64,000 nt of DNA from DASPJR01 sp035628505 (GCA_035628505.1 DASPJR010000127.1:46803-110802); one strand, 5' to 3'. Positions 49,703 through 59,921 are shown, numbered from the stretch's first letter. A program made the numbers and translations. Notes: generated by a model from the letters alone, not told the origin.

Positions 49703-52700
49703 ATGCATCTATTCATCGTTATTTTGTGCGCGATCTCCATGTCGTCACTGGCCGGAGATGCGCAGCCGGTTCCGCCTGAGGCGGCTCACGAGAAACCAAG
49801 CCCCCTCAGCAAGGAAATGCTCGAAGAGCTCCTCGACGAGGCCAACAATGGCAGCCGCGTCGCGCAGCACATCCTGGGTTCGCTCGCTCTTGAGCGCAAA
49901 GAATTCGCCGTAGCAGTTGAGTGGCTGCGCAAGGCCGCGGACGCGAACTTCCGTCCGTCCCAGCGCCTGATGGCCTTCCTTTACATGAGCGGCCTAGGCG
50001 TCAAGCACGATGACGCGGAGGCCCAAAAATGGATTGCCCGCGCCACCGAGAAACGGCCGCTCGAGAAAGATGAAGAGCTTCTGGTCGAATTGCTGAAGTC
50101 AAAGGAGGTTCTCAGCGCTTCGGCCGAAACACTGTCGAAACTCGCCGAAGCCGGCGACGCTTTCGGCCAATACGTTCTAGGCATACAGATGCTTGAAGGG
50201 ACGCGCGGAAAAACGGATGTCGCTGGCGGACTGAAATGGCTGCGCAAAGCGGCGGATCAGAATTTTACGATGGCGCAGTTCTATCTCGCGACGATCTACC
50301 AGGAAGGGCGTTATGGAGTGGAAAAAGACAAAGACGCCGCGCTCAAACTGTTCGAAGCCGCCGCTGAGAACGGACAAGCGACGGCGGCGATGGCCCTTTA
50401 CGCATGGCATATCAACGGCGGGCACGGCCTTGAGGTCGACTACAAAGGCGCGTTCAAATGGGCCTTGTTCGCCGCAGACCGTTTCAAGGACTCAAATGCC
50501 GAGGCCTTCGTTGGTCAGTGTTACCTCGAAGAGTCCTCTACCATTGTGCCATCCGATTTCAAAAAAGGCTTCACCTACGTGCGGCGATCGGCTACGCAAC
50601 GCGATCCGCTTGGCATGTTTCTGCTTGGCGTGTCGCTGTTGAACAAAAAGCTGGGCGAGTTCAACCCCGAGGATGGCGAGCGCTGGCTTGCCGAGGCCGA
50701 AGCCGCGGGAAGCGAACTGGCGCGCAGCGAGCTGGCTATTCAATACGAGCGCGGCGATGTTATTCCAAAAAATCTGGATAAAGCACGAGCTCTTCTCGTG
50801 AAGGCCGCTCACGCCGGCGACTATGGCGCAGGCTGGAGCCTGCGGCGGCTGAATCGGGGAACGATCCCCGCGCGCGAAGTATGCGAACTGGATGCGCGTT
50901 TGTGCGCTCCGGAATCCGCAGCGACCCTCGAAATCGAAGCGCTCAGTCCAGATGGCACCGCCTTGATGGGACAGATCATCAGCGTCCACCTGCGCAAAGA
51001 CCGCAGCGCGGGGGATCTGCTGCATACCATCCTATGTACGGATCAGAACGGCGTCGCACGCATCCGCAACGTGATGCCGGACCAATACGAGCTTTCGCTC
51101 TATTTTTTTGCCGCCCATTCCTACAAAAAAGCGGGCGCGGGCAGACCGCCGCATGTAGTCATGGTGGGAGGCGGCAAAGACAGACCGAGCGGCGATATCG
51201 ATCTGCTCGCGGGAACATCGCGATTCCGTTACTTCGTACAGCCCGAAGCCGAGCTGTCGGCGAAAGTCATCGACGCCAGCGGCAAGCCCGTGGCGAAGGC
51301 TCGCGTGAGCCTGCTGCCATGGAATGGCGCGCCGCGCGAGTTTGCGACGGCCACCGACGAAGGCGCAGTCGATCTTGCATCCTCGGACAACGAGGGGCGA
51401 ATTCACCTCTACGGCACGCCGGGGAAACATCAGATCCTGGTGGAACACGATGAAACAGCGGCGCTGTCCGAACCGGTTACTCTCACGCTCGAGCATGAAA
51501 CCGTGCTGCCTGAACCGCTGCGGCTAATGCCCCGCAAAGCGCCGCCACCGCCGGATATTCGCACCGGCCGGCGGCTGATGGTCAAGCGCAGCGCAAAGAA
51601 AAACGAGCTGACCGACGAGCAGAAGAAAGCCAATAGCGATGCCTTCAAGTTTCTTTACCGCATCAAAGTCCATGCAGCGGGAAAAGACGTGCCGCAGCAT
51701 TCGGTGACTGTTCATTTTCAAAGCGGCTACGAATTTGGCATACGGCGGAAGGGATTGGAAGAATTGCCGATTGCAGACCGGATGGAAGAGCCTATTCGTA
51801 ACGTTGTCTTCGAGGCCCCGGGCTACCAGACGCAGGAACTTGTTCTCCCTGCGGACGCCAGCCAGTGGGAAAAGCTGCAGGTCGAGCTTAAGCCTCTGCG
51901 ACAAATGCGCGTGACCTTCCAGGCGCAGTTGCCAGACGGGAAGCCGTGTCCTGAAGCGTGGATCATGCTCGACACGGAAAACACCGGAGAATACGCGGAT
52001 GAGTCCGGGACGCTTTCGCGCGTGATTCCTGTGGCGCCAACGAAAGTAAGCTGCAGTTGGACGGACGCGAAACAGAGAAGGTTTCATCTTCCCGATGATA
52101 AGCCGGTCGATTTTGACGCCGCCGGACCGATTGTTCTCACTCTCGTCCCCTTCCCCTCAGTGAGTGGACGCGTGAAGCTAAAGGATTCGGAACTCAGCCG
52201 CGTGCGTTTGTACCTTGAGGGAGGCATGGGCATGCGCGAAGTCCCCGTTCAACCCGACGGCACGTTTTTCTCCGATAACCTGATGCCCGCGCAATACACG
52301 CTGCACGCTCAGCACCCGACGCTCTGTAGCCGCTTCTCGCGTTTTGATCTGAAGGCGCCGGGCGCGACGGTGGATATTGAATTTTATGAGCCCGGTATGC
52401 TCAAAGCGGACTTCGGACCTACTCTGGCAAACGCAAGGCTGCGGCTGCTGAAACGCAATAAAGATTTCAACCGGCCGGAAGATTCTGGCGGCGAGCTGGA
52501 CGCGCTCGGCAGAGGCGAAATCAGCGATGCCTCGGAGGGCGACTACCTGTACATCGCCGCATTGGATAATCCGTTCAGGCCGGCCGACGTTGTGCGCGCA
52601 AGCGTAGGCCGCGTGCGCATCAAAGCTGGGAACGTAAGTGCAGTCGGCGCGTCCGATCCAGCGGCGGCAACGCTGAAAGGCCGTCTGAAATTCGAAGAAA

Positions 52701-53035
52701 TCGGCGGCGAAACAGGCGGCTCGTTCTTTGGAGGTGACCTCTGGCTGGAAGGCCCGGATGGCACATTCAATATTGCCTTGCCGGACGACCACGAGAATGC
52801 GGGCTGTTCGCAGCGCTTCGAAATTCAGAATCTCAAGAGCGGCACGTGGCGCCTGCATTGGCTCGGACGCGTTTTAGATAATCGATCGCTTAAATCACAG
52901 ACACGCCGATTCATCTCTGAATTCAAGCTGGCTAAGGGTGAAACGCTGGATTGCGGGACGCTGATCGTGAAAGCGGCCACTAAGCAATGTCCCAAAAGTG
53001 CAACAAAGGGCCGGAGCTTCCGGCTTGAGAACTGA
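49703..53035 (+). CDS. Secreted Sel1-repeat protein with carboxypeptidase-regulatory-like domains
   Basis: An 1110-aa exported protein with a short signal peptide (MHLFIVILCAISMSSLAG). Residues about 45-395 carry Sel1-like repeats (AVEWLRKAADANFRPSQ, GGLKWLRKAADQNFTMAQ, ALKLFEAAAENGQATAA, ARALLVKAAHAGDYGAG), solvent helices for protein binding. From about 410 on, several beta-sandwich domains of the CarboxypepD_reg/Cna-B-like type follow (AKVIDASGKPVAKARVSLLP, GRVKLKDSELSRVRLYLEGG). It follows the Calx-beta gene by 66 nt and may be co-expressed. No catalytic motif is seen. It could act as a scaffold or regulator at the cell surface. Confidence 0.83.
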   Translation: MHLFIVILCAISMSSLAGDAQPVPPEAAHEKPSPLSKEMLEELLDEANNGSRVAQHILGSLALERKEFAVAVEWLRKAADANFRPSQRLMAFLYMSGLGVKHDDAEAQKWIARATEKRPLEKDEELLVELLKSKEVLSASAETLSKLAEAGDAFGQYVLGIQMLEGTRGKTDVAGGLKWLRKAADQNFTMAQFYLATIYQEGRYGVEKDKDAALKLFEAAAENGQATAAMALYAWHINGGHGLEVDYKGAFKWALFAADRFKDSNAEAFVGQCYLEESSTIVPSDFKKGFTYVRRSATQRDPLGMFLLGVSLLNKKLGEFNPEDGERWLAEAEAAGSELARSELAIQYERGDVIPKNLDKARALLVKAAHAGDYGAGWSLRRLNRGTIPAREVCELDARLCAPESAATLEIEALSPDGTALMGQIISVHLRKDRSAGDLLHTILCTDQNGVARIRNVMPDQYELSLYFFAAHSYKKAGAGRPPHVVMVGGGKDRPSGDIDLLAGTSRFRYFVQPEAELSAKVIDASGKPVAKARVSLLPWNGAPREFATATDEGAVDLASSDNEGRIHLYGTPGKHQILVEHDETAALSEPVTLTLEHETVLPEPLRLMPRKAPPPPDIRTGRRLMVKRSAKKNELTDEQKKANSDAFKFLYRIKVHAAGKDVPQHSVTVHFQSGYEFGIRRKGLEELPIADRMEEPIRNVVFEAPGYQTQELVLPADASQWEKLQVELKPLRQMRVTFQAQLPDGKPCPEAWIMLDTENTGEYADESGTLSRVIPVAPTKVSCSWTDAKQRRFHLPDDKPVDFDAAGPIVLTLVPFPSVSGRVKLKDSELSRVRLYLEGGMGMREVPVQPDGTFFSDNLMPAQYTLHAQHPTLCSRFSRFDLKAPGATVDIEFYEPGMLKADFGPTLANARLRLLKRNKDFNRPEDSGGELDALGRGEISDASEGDYLYIAALDNPFRPADVVRASVGRVRIKAGNVSAVGASDPAAATLKGRLKFEEIGGETGGSFFGGDLWLEGPDGTFNIALPDDHENAGCSQRFEIQNLKSGTWRLHWLGRVLDNRSLKSQTRRFISEFKLAKGETLDCGTLIVKAATKQCPKSATKGRSFRLEN

Positions 53036-53090
53036 CGCGTTTGCCGCATTCTTTTGATCGGTACACTCGTCCGCTTGAGGGACAAAGTCC

Positions 53091-54032
53091 ATGCCGATTC
53101 AGACGCGCACTCTTCAGAAAGAACACCTTTCTCGTCGTGAATTCTGTGCGGGCCTGCTCGGCGCTGCGGCTCTTGCGGGCGCGGCTTCGAGCGTGCGGGC
53201 TGAAGCGTGGAAGCCGAACTACATTCTGGCATCGGCGCTCTACGGTACCTTTCCGCTGGCGGACATACTTCCTGAAATTGCAAAAACCGGCTCGGCCTGC
53301 CTGGATGTATGGTGCCTTAAACATGGCAATCAGCGCGAGCAGATTGAGGAGATGGGGCACGATGCTTTTTCGGAGCTGCTAAAAAAGCACGGCGCGAAAG
53401 TGGGATCGTTCACAAACTACCCGCTCGGACCGTTCGGCCTGCAGCCGGAAATAAAAATCCTCGCGAAGTTCGGCGGTTCGATTCTCGTGACCGGATCCGG
53501 CGGGCCAAAGGGACTCAGTGGCGCGGCGGCGAAAGCAGAGATGGCGAAGTTTCTCGAGAAAATGAAGCCGCACGCGGATGCGGCCGGCGCCGCGGGAGTA
53601 AAGATCGCGATCGAAAACCACAGCGCGTCACTGCTGCATCATCCTGATTCACTGCGTGCGTTTGTTGAGCTTAATAAGCACTCAAGCCTGGGCGTGGCGC
53701 TGGCGCCGCATCACCTGCACACCTTCGCCGAGCAGATCCCGCAGCTCATTGAGGACCTCGGATCACATCTGATTTTCTTTTATGCGCAGGAGCACGGGCG
53801 CGGCTATACGGAGAAGCTGCCCAAGAACGAAGAGCTGATGCAACTCCCCGGGTTTGGCGGCGGGCTCGATTACAAGCCGGTGCTGCGCGCGCTGAGGAAA
53901 ATTAATTACCCTGGCTGGATTGAAATATTCATGCACCCCACGCCGCGGGGAATTCCGATCCTGCCGAGGGTGGCGGAAGTGAGCGCCGCAGTCAACAAAT
54001 CGCGCGCGTACCTGGAGCAATGCCTGCCGTGA
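53091..54032 (+). CDS. Tat-exported sugar phosphate isomerase/epimerase-like protein
   Basis: A 313-aa protein with a twin-arginine signal (SRREFCAGLLGAAALAGAAS, Arg15-Arg16). The mature domain is an AP-endonuclease-2-like TIM barrel, as in xylose isomerase-like sugar epimerases: ACLDVWCLKHG, ILAKFGGSILVTGSGG, VKIAIENHS (likely metal Glu), LGVALAPHH and a late WIEIFMHP. Planctomycetes encode many such exported homologues. The substrate is unknown. It starts 55 nt after the Sel1 gene and ends before a large inverted repeat. Confidence 0.85.
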   Translation: MPIQTRTLQKEHLSRREFCAGLLGAAALAGAASSVRAEAWKPNYILASALYGTFPLADILPEIAKTGSACLDVWCLKHGNQREQIEEMGHDAFSELLKKHGAKVGSFTNYPLGPFGLQPEIKILAKFGGSILVTGSGGPKGLSGAAAKAEMAKFLEKMKPHADAAGAAGVKIAIENHSASLLHHPDSLRAFVELNKHSSLGVALAPHHLHTFAEQIPQLIEDLGSHLIFFYAQEHGRGYTEKLPKNEELMQLPGFGGGLDYKPVLRALRKINYPGWIEIFMHPTPRGIPILPRVAEVSAAVNKSRAYLEQCLP

Positions 54033-54034
54033 TT

Positions 54035-54089
54035 GTGGTGCGAACTTTAGTTCGCACGTCGCGCGTTTTCGCGAACTAAAGTTCGCGCC
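54035..54089. terminator. Long inverted repeat between convergent genes
   Basis: GGTGCGAACTTTAGTTCGC and GCGAACTAAAGTTCGCGCC form a 19-bp stem with one G-U pair around a 17-nt loop. Each arm is itself nearly palindromic. It lies between the convergent epimerase and WD40 genes and could terminate both, though no T-tract is present. It may equally be a dispersed repeat element. Confidence 0.6.
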
Positions 54090-54113
54090 ACATGCCCGAT
54101 TGCGTGATGCGAT

Positions 54114-57100
54114 TCACTTCTTCTCAGCGGTTTTCCCGGGCTCAGCGGTTTTTCCGGGTGGATCGAACGTGCGGACGACTTTGCCGCCAGCGTTGTCGTA
54201 AATGGTCAGCACACCCGAATCGCCGCCGGCGACGACGACGGATGCGTCGGGCGTCACGGCGGCGCTCTGGACGTAGTCGCCGTTCGTTTTGTAGCTCTTC
54301 ACTTTGCTGCCGTCGTCCTTCATGGTGCGGACCTGGCCATCACCGGACGCGAGCAGCACTTCATTTGTTGCGTCCATGAAACGTGCGGCCGTCACTTCCT
54401 TTTTAAAATCCTGCACCGATTTTTTCTGTTCCCCGGTGATCAAGTCCCAGATCTTCACCGATTTGTCGGCGCCGCTGCTGACCAGCGTCCGTCCGTCGCG
54501 CCTCCAGGTAATGCTCAGCACGTGCTGCGTGTGTCCTTCCAGCGTTCTGACGGGCTTGCCCGTGGCCGTGTCAAAAATTTTGATCAGCTTGTCGGCACCG
54601 CACGTGGCCAGGCGCGTGCCGTCGCGCGAGAAGCTGACGCAGAAGACGCTATCGCTGTGGCTCTCGGGATGCTCGCGGACAAGAGTCCCGTCGGCAACGT
54701 TCCAGATTTTTACTTCACCGCTGCGCGAGGGCACGCCGCCGCCAGAGACCAGCCACTTGCCGTCGGGGCTGAATTCCAGCGCCAGCACGCGGTCGACGAG
54801 AATCGACTTTTCATTGCCTGTGCCAATCGTGCGTTCGTGTTTCCAGCGGCTGCCGTTCCAGATCAGCACCTTTCCGTTAGCGGCAGAAACGATGCGGCCG
54901 TTGGGCAGCGCGGCCAGCGCCACAGGCGGCTCGCTGTGTCCGGAAAGCTGCTCGCCGCCCTTGCCTGTTTCGAGCACCCAGGTGTGGATCAGTTTGTCGT
55001 CCGCCGCGGCGGCAAGCATCGCGCCGTCGCCCACCAGCGTCAGCGCGCGAACAGGCTTCTCGGATTCGGCGGCAGTCTTCTTTGCCGCTTCAAGCGCCGC
55101 ATCGTTCTTCTTCTGCTCGCTTTCGATGCGCGCGAAATGTACCTTCGCGTCCGCCAGCAGCTCTTCCGATTTCTTCAGCACCGCGGTCGTGCGTTCGACC
55201 TGCTGATCAGCGACTGACTTGGCAAAAGCAGCCTGCTCGCGGGCCTGCTCGGCGTCGGCGGCGGCCTTTTCGGCGGCTTTGAATTTCGTGTCGGCGTCTT
55301 TGTGCTGCGCCGTGATGTCATTGAACGCTTTCTGCGCGGCTTCTTTGGCCTGCTCAATAGGCTTGGCCTTCTCTTCCGCGGCAGCGGCTTCCTTTTCAGC
55401 CGCGGCCACGCCTGCATTTGCCTGATTCAACGCAGCAGAGGCAGCCTCGGCTTTGGCCTTTGTCGCCTTTGCCTGATCGGGCTTCGTCTTGGGCGTGAGT
55501 GCCGCGACTTCCTTATCGGCGTCGGCTTTGGCCTGAGTTGCCTTCGCGGCGGCGGATTTCGCCTGCGCCACCTTGTCTTTGCGTGCCTTGACTTCGGCAG
55601 CAGCGGCAGCGGCGGCTTTTTCGGCAGCATCTTTCGCTTCGGCGGCTTTGCGGATTGCAGCGAGCGGCTCCGCAAACTGCTTGTCGGCTTCTTTCTTCGC
55701 CTCGGCGGCCTTGGCTGCAGCCTGCTGCTTTTCGGCGAATGTTTTTTCAGCGGCCTTGTCGTTTTCAGCGGCCTTTTTCGCCGCTTCGGCGTCGGCATTT
55801 TTCTGCTTTTCAGAATCGTCGATCGATTTTTTGTAGTACGCCGTTTCCTCTTTCAAGAACGCGGCATTGCGTTCATACGTTGCCAGCGCTTCCTGCGCGC
55901 GGCGGTCACCTTTCATGCTCAGCGCCACCTGCCCATCGTTCTTCCAGATTTTGATCTGCCCATTGCTGCCGGCGGATGCGAAGCGCTTGCCGTCGGATTT
56001 AATCGCAACAGCGCTGACCGGACCGCCGTGATCCATTTTCAGTGTCTGCTTGAGTCCACCGACATCCCACACGCGCACCTGGCCGTCGACTCCGCCGGAC
56101 AGGAGCTGCTCGCCTTTGACCGAACAGGCCAGGCACGTCACCGCTCCCGTGTGCCCTTTGAGCTCCTTCGGCGCGGCCCAGTCGCTGCCGCTCTCAGGCA
56201 GTGTCCAGAGGCGAATCAAACCATCCGCAGCGCCCGCAGCAATTGTTTTATCGCCCTGGACCCACAGTGCGGCGTTCACTTCAGCCGGCGTTTCAAGTTT
56301 GTGCATGGGATCGCCGGTAGACGACCAGAGCCGCACGGTTTTGTCCGCGGAGGCCGAACACACTCTGCCATCGGAGCTGAAAGATAAGGAGCGCACAGCG
56401 TCGGTATGCCCGCTAAGTTCACGGATGCGCGCGCCGGTGGAAGAATCCCAAAGCACAATTTTTCCATCGGCTGCACCGGTCGCGATCGTCTTGCCGTCCG
56501 GGCTCACGGCCAGGGATTGAACTCCCGGAACATCGATGCTGACAGCCGGCGCCGGCGGCTGGCGCTTAAAGAGCTTGATGCTGCGGTAGCTTCCCGACGC
56601 GAGCATTTCGCCATCGGGACTGAACGCCAGCGAAAGAATGTAGTCGTGATCGGGAACGTCAGCGGGCACGGCAGTGGCGGGCGAGCCGCCGGGGGCGTTC
56701 ACCAGCGGCGGACACAACTCGCCGCTCGGAAGATGGTAGACAAAAATCTGGTTGGCGCGGCCGCACGCAGCAAACTGGCCATCGGGCGTGACGGCGGCGG
56801 CATAGATCGGATTCAAGCCCGGCGGCAGCGGCTTCCACTCGATGGGCGCGCTGACTTCCGCGACGGCCGTTCCGCCGCCGCCCTGGTCAATCCACTGTTT
56901 AAGGATGACGATCTCGGCCTGCGTGAGCGGAACCGCATCGACCTTGTTCTTCTTGGGCGGCATGAACGGGTCTTCTGCGCCGGTGACCAGCTTGATCAAC
57001 AGACTCTCGGCACTTTTGCCCTTCACGATTGCCGGACCGGTCTCCCCTCCTTTAAGGATGCTCGCGGGCGTTTCAAGGTTGAGCTCGCCCTTCGGCTTAC

Positions 57101-57245
57101 TGGCGCTGTGGCAGGAGACGCAATTGCGCTTGAGAATGGGAAACACATCTTTGGCGAAATCGACCTGACCGCCACGCACATGTGCGCTCAAAAGAGCCAC
57201 AAGCAGGCACATGCACGGTGCAATCTTCTGAAGTTGGTTGGCCAT
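54114..57245 (-). CDS. Exported PSCyt1-WD40 protein with internal coiled coil
   Basis: A 1043-aa exported protein. After a signal peptide (QKIAPCMCLLVALLSAHVRG), residues about 28-120 form a planctomycete cytochrome c domain (PSCyt1) with CVSCH (Cys42, Cys45, His46), PFMPPKKNKV and LKQWIDQGG. A WD40 propeller spans about 140-450. A long Ala/Lys/Glu coiled coil (about 460-735) then separates it from a second WD40 set (about 745-1025; LAFSPDGEMLASGSYRSIKL, VSFSRDGTRLATCGADKL). GGAGGGG precedes ATG 57245. It is divergent from the DUF1549 gene and probably part of the same functional cluster. Electron transfer or sensing is inference. Confidence 0.88.
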   Translation of the reverse strand: MANQLQKIAPCMCLLVALLSAHVRGGQVDFAKDVFPILKRNCVSCHSASKPKGELNLETPASILKGGETGPAIVKGKSAESLLIKLVTGAEDPFMPPKKNKVDAVPLTQAEIVILKQWIDQGGGGTAVAEVSAPIEWKPLPPGLNPIYAAAVTPDGQFAACGRANQIFVYHLPSGELCPPLVNAPGGSPATAVPADVPDHDYILSLAFSPDGEMLASGSYRSIKLFKRQPPAPAVSIDVPGVQSLAVSPDGKTIATGAADGKIVLWDSSTGARIRELSGHTDAVRSLSFSSDGRVCSASADKTVRLWSSTGDPMHKLETPAEVNAALWVQGDKTIAAGAADGLIRLWTLPESGSDWAAPKELKGHTGAVTCLACSVKGEQLLSGGVDGQVRVWDVGGLKQTLKMDHGGPVSAVAIKSDGKRFASAGSNGQIKIWKNDGQVALSMKGDRRAQEALATYERNAAFLKEETAYYKKSIDDSEKQKNADAEAAKKAAENDKAAEKTFAEKQQAAAKAAEAKKEADKQFAEPLAAIRKAAEAKDAAEKAAAAAAAEVKARKDKVAQAKSAAAKATQAKADADKEVAALTPKTKPDQAKATKAKAEAASAALNQANAGVAAAEKEAAAAEEKAKPIEQAKEAAQKAFNDITAQHKDADTKFKAAEKAAADAEQAREQAAFAKSVADQQVERTTAVLKKSEELLADAKVHFARIESEQKKNDAALEAAKKTAAESEKPVRALTLVGDGAMLAAAADDKLIHTWVLETGKGGEQLSGHSEPPVALAALPNGRIVSAANGKVLIWNGSRWKHERTIGTGNEKSILVDRVLALEFSPDGKWLVSGGGVPSRSGEVKIWNVADGTLVREHPESHSDSVFCVSFSRDGTRLATCGADKLIKIFDTATGKPVRTLEGHTQHVLSITWRRDGRTLVSSGADKSVKIWDLITGEQKKSVQDFKKEVTAARFMDATNEVLLASGDGQVRTMKDDGSKVKSYKTNGDYVQSAAVTPDASVVVAGGDSGVLTIYDNAGGKVVRTFDPPGKTAEPGKTAEKK

Positions 57246-57435
57246 ACAGTACGGCCCCTCCGCAATCACCTTTATTTACCCTGCGAACTGCGCGTGTGCG
57301 GAGTGAGTTTTTAAAAACCTACGCAATTCGAAAGAATTTCCGGAATAAATGATGACCTGTTCAACAGATGGCTGTGTATTCGAATATACAGAAGGGGTTA
57401 CGATGCCGCGCTGGCATCGCCAGGGAGTTGGTCTT

Positions 57436-59910
57436 ATGCCATTACCACTCCATTCGAAAGCGCTTCTCGTCCTTTTTTTCAGCCTTGTCCTTACACGCCT
57501 TTTCGCCAGCGACGACACGCGCGTTGTCAGCCTCACCGTTGAGCCCGCTGAGGTCACGCTCAGCAATGCTGACCAGACTATTCAGCTGCTTGTTACCGCC
57601 GAAATGAGCGACGGAACGCAGCGGGATGTCACACATTCTTCCGTGTACGCATTCGACAAAAAGGCCGCGAGTATCGCGAGCGTTGAGAAGGGCCGGGTTG
57701 TTCCGAAGTCCGAAGGTTCCGGAGTGTTGAAAATCACGTACCAAGATCCGGTGAAAAAGAAAAAGATTACAGGCAGCGCGAAGATCACCGTTCAATCACT
57801 CGCCGGGTCGCGCAACCTGAATTTTGTTAACGACATCATTCCAATCCTGACCAAGGCCGGCTGCAACGCCGGCGCCTGCCATGGAAAATCGACCGGCCAG
57901 AATGGATTCTCGCTCTCGCTCCTCGGCTTTGAGCCCGATTTCGATTACGACGCGCTGGTAAAAGAAGGCCGCGGCCGCCGCGTCTTCCCGGCCGCTCCTG
58001 AACAGTCTCTTCTGCTGCGCAAGGCGACGGGCCAGGCGGTGCACGGCGGCGGCCAGAAAATGGATCCGGCGGCGCCCGAATACGCCATGCTCAAGCGCTG
58101 GATCGAGCAGGGCATGCCGAAGGGCAAAGCGGAAGATCCAAAAGTCGAACGCATCGAAGTCTTCCCGCGCGAGCGCATGCTGGTGGGCTCGACCGAGCAG
58201 CAGCTTCGCGTCGTCGCGCACTACACCGACAAGAGCAGCCAGGACGTGACGCGGCAGGCCGAATACAAGAGCCAGCAGCCGGACATCCTGAAGATCGATT
58301 CAACCGGCTTCGTGAACACGCTCGACCGTACCGGAGAAGGCGCGATTATGGTCCGCTACATGGGCATGGTGGACGTCGCCAAGCTCTCGGTTCCGTTCAA
58401 CCGCGGCGTTCCCGAAAGCGCATACGCTCACTTCAAGCCGAAGAACTTCGTCGACGAGCACATGCTCGCCAAGTGGAAGAAGCTCGGCATCGCGCCCAGC
58501 AACGTCTGCAGCGACGAAGAATTCATCCGCCGCGCCTTCATCGACGCCATCGGCACGCTCCCCAAGCCCGACGAAGTCCGCGCGTTCCTCGCCGACACCT
58601 CCGCCGACAAGCGCGACAAGCTCATCGATAAGATTCTGGAGCGGCCCGAGTACGGCGATTACTGGGGCACGCTCTGGGGCGATCTGCTGCGCAATAAGCG
58701 CGAAGGCGAAGAGCAGAAGCGCGGCACGTTCGCGTTTGCGGCGTGGATCCGCAACTGCTTCGCCACGAACATGCCCTACGACCAGTTCGCGCGCGAGATC
58801 CTCACAGCGCAGGGCGAAGTCGGAGACAATCCGGCCGTCAACTGGTATCGCCACGTTCGCAACCAGACGCACCTGGTCAACGACACCAGCCAGCTGTTTC
58901 TGGGCACGCGCGTCTCGTGCGCCAACTGCCACCACCATCCGTACGAAAAGATGAGCCAGGATGATTATTGGGGCTTTGCTGCATTCTTCCAGCGCGTGGG
59001 CAAGAAGCAGGGCGATGTTCCCGCCGACCAGGCCGTCTTCGTTCAGAAGACCGGCGAAACGCGCCAGCCGCGCAGCGGAAAAGTGATGAAGCCCAAAGGG
59101 CTCAACGGTCCTGAATACGAGTACGTCCGCGGCGAAGATCCCCGCATCAAGCTCGTCGATTGGATGACCGCACCCGACAATCCCTATTTCTCAAAGGCGA
59201 TCGCCAACCGCATGTTCGGCCACATCATGGGCCTCGGACTGGTGAATGCCGTCGACGACATGCGCATCACCAACCCGCCGAGCAACCCCGCGCTGCTCGG
59301 TGCGCTAGCCAAGGACCTGGTCGATCACAAATTCGATCTCAAACATCTGATCCGCACGATCATGAAGTCTCAGACGTACGGCCTGAGTGCCGAGCCCACG
59401 CAGTACAATGCCAGTGACCGGCAGAATTACGCGCGCTACCGCCCGAAGCGTCTCTCGGCCGAAGCGCTGCTCGATGCCGTCTGCGCCGTCACCGGTGTGC
59501 CTGAAAAGTTCCCCGGCCTGCCGCTGGGCACGCGCGCGATTGAGCTCCCCGATCAGGCCGTCAGCAGCTACTTCCTGAATGCTTTCGGCCGCAGCGAACG
59601 CGAATCGCCGTGCGAATGCGAACGATCATACGCGCCCAACCTGGCGCAGGTGCTGCATCTGATGAATTCATCAGAGATCCAGGGCAAGCTTTCAAACGAC
59701 AAGGCCACGGTTGCCGAACTGATCAAGAGCGGCAAGAAGAACGAGGAAATCATTGAGGAGCTCTACCTGCGCAGCGTGGCGCGCAAGCCCAGGCCCGAAG
59801 AATTGAAGGATGCCGTCGCCGCAATCAGCAGCGCCTCTGACCGCAAGGCGGCGATCGAAGATTTCACGTGGATGCTGCTGAACACGAAGGAGTTTTTGTT
59901 CAATCATTGA
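57436..59910 (+). CDS. Exported DUF1549/DUF1553 protein with Ig-like and cytochrome-like domains
   Basis: An 824-aa exported protein (signal peptide LHSKALLVLFFSLVLTRLFA). Order: bacterial Ig-like group 2 domain (about 30-125), a PSCyt-like segment with CNAGACH (Cys143, Cys148, His149), a second Ig-like domain (about 240-330), DUF1549 (about 345-520, including CANCHHH with Cys495, Cys498, His499), then DUF1553 (about 575-800, LVDWMTAPDNPYFSKAIANR, then LLNTKEFLFNH). This domain set is typical of Planctomycetota and always occurs with DUF1501 partners. ATG 57436 follows GGGAG; the open frame begins at 57349. Confidence 0.92.
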   Translation: MPLPLHSKALLVLFFSLVLTRLFASDDTRVVSLTVEPAEVTLSNADQTIQLLVTAEMSDGTQRDVTHSSVYAFDKKAASIASVEKGRVVPKSEGSGVLKITYQDPVKKKKITGSAKITVQSLAGSRNLNFVNDIIPILTKAGCNAGACHGKSTGQNGFSLSLLGFEPDFDYDALVKEGRGRRVFPAAPEQSLLLRKATGQAVHGGGQKMDPAAPEYAMLKRWIEQGMPKGKAEDPKVERIEVFPRERMLVGSTEQQLRVVAHYTDKSSQDVTRQAEYKSQQPDILKIDSTGFVNTLDRTGEGAIMVRYMGMVDVAKLSVPFNRGVPESAYAHFKPKNFVDEHMLAKWKKLGIAPSNVCSDEEFIRRAFIDAIGTLPKPDEVRAFLADTSADKRDKLIDKILERPEYGDYWGTLWGDLLRNKREGEEQKRGTFAFAAWIRNCFATNMPYDQFAREILTAQGEVGDNPAVNWYRHVRNQTHLVNDTSQLFLGTRVSCANCHHHPYEKMSQDDYWGFAAFFQRVGKKQGDVPADQAVFVQKTGETRQPRSGKVMKPKGLNGPEYEYVRGEDPRIKLVDWMTAPDNPYFSKAIANRMFGHIMGLGLVNAVDDMRITNPPSNPALLGALAKDLVDHKFDLKHLIRTIMKSQTYGLSAEPTQYNASDRQNYARYRPKRLSAEALLDAVCAVTGVPEKFPGLPLGTRAIELPDQAVSSYFLNAFGRSERESPCECERSYAPNLAQVLHLMNSSEIQGKLSNDKATVAELIKSGKKNEEIIEELYLRSVARKPRPEELKDAVAAISSASDRKAAIEDFTWMLLNTKEFLFNH

Positions 59911-59921
59911 ACGGCTTATTT

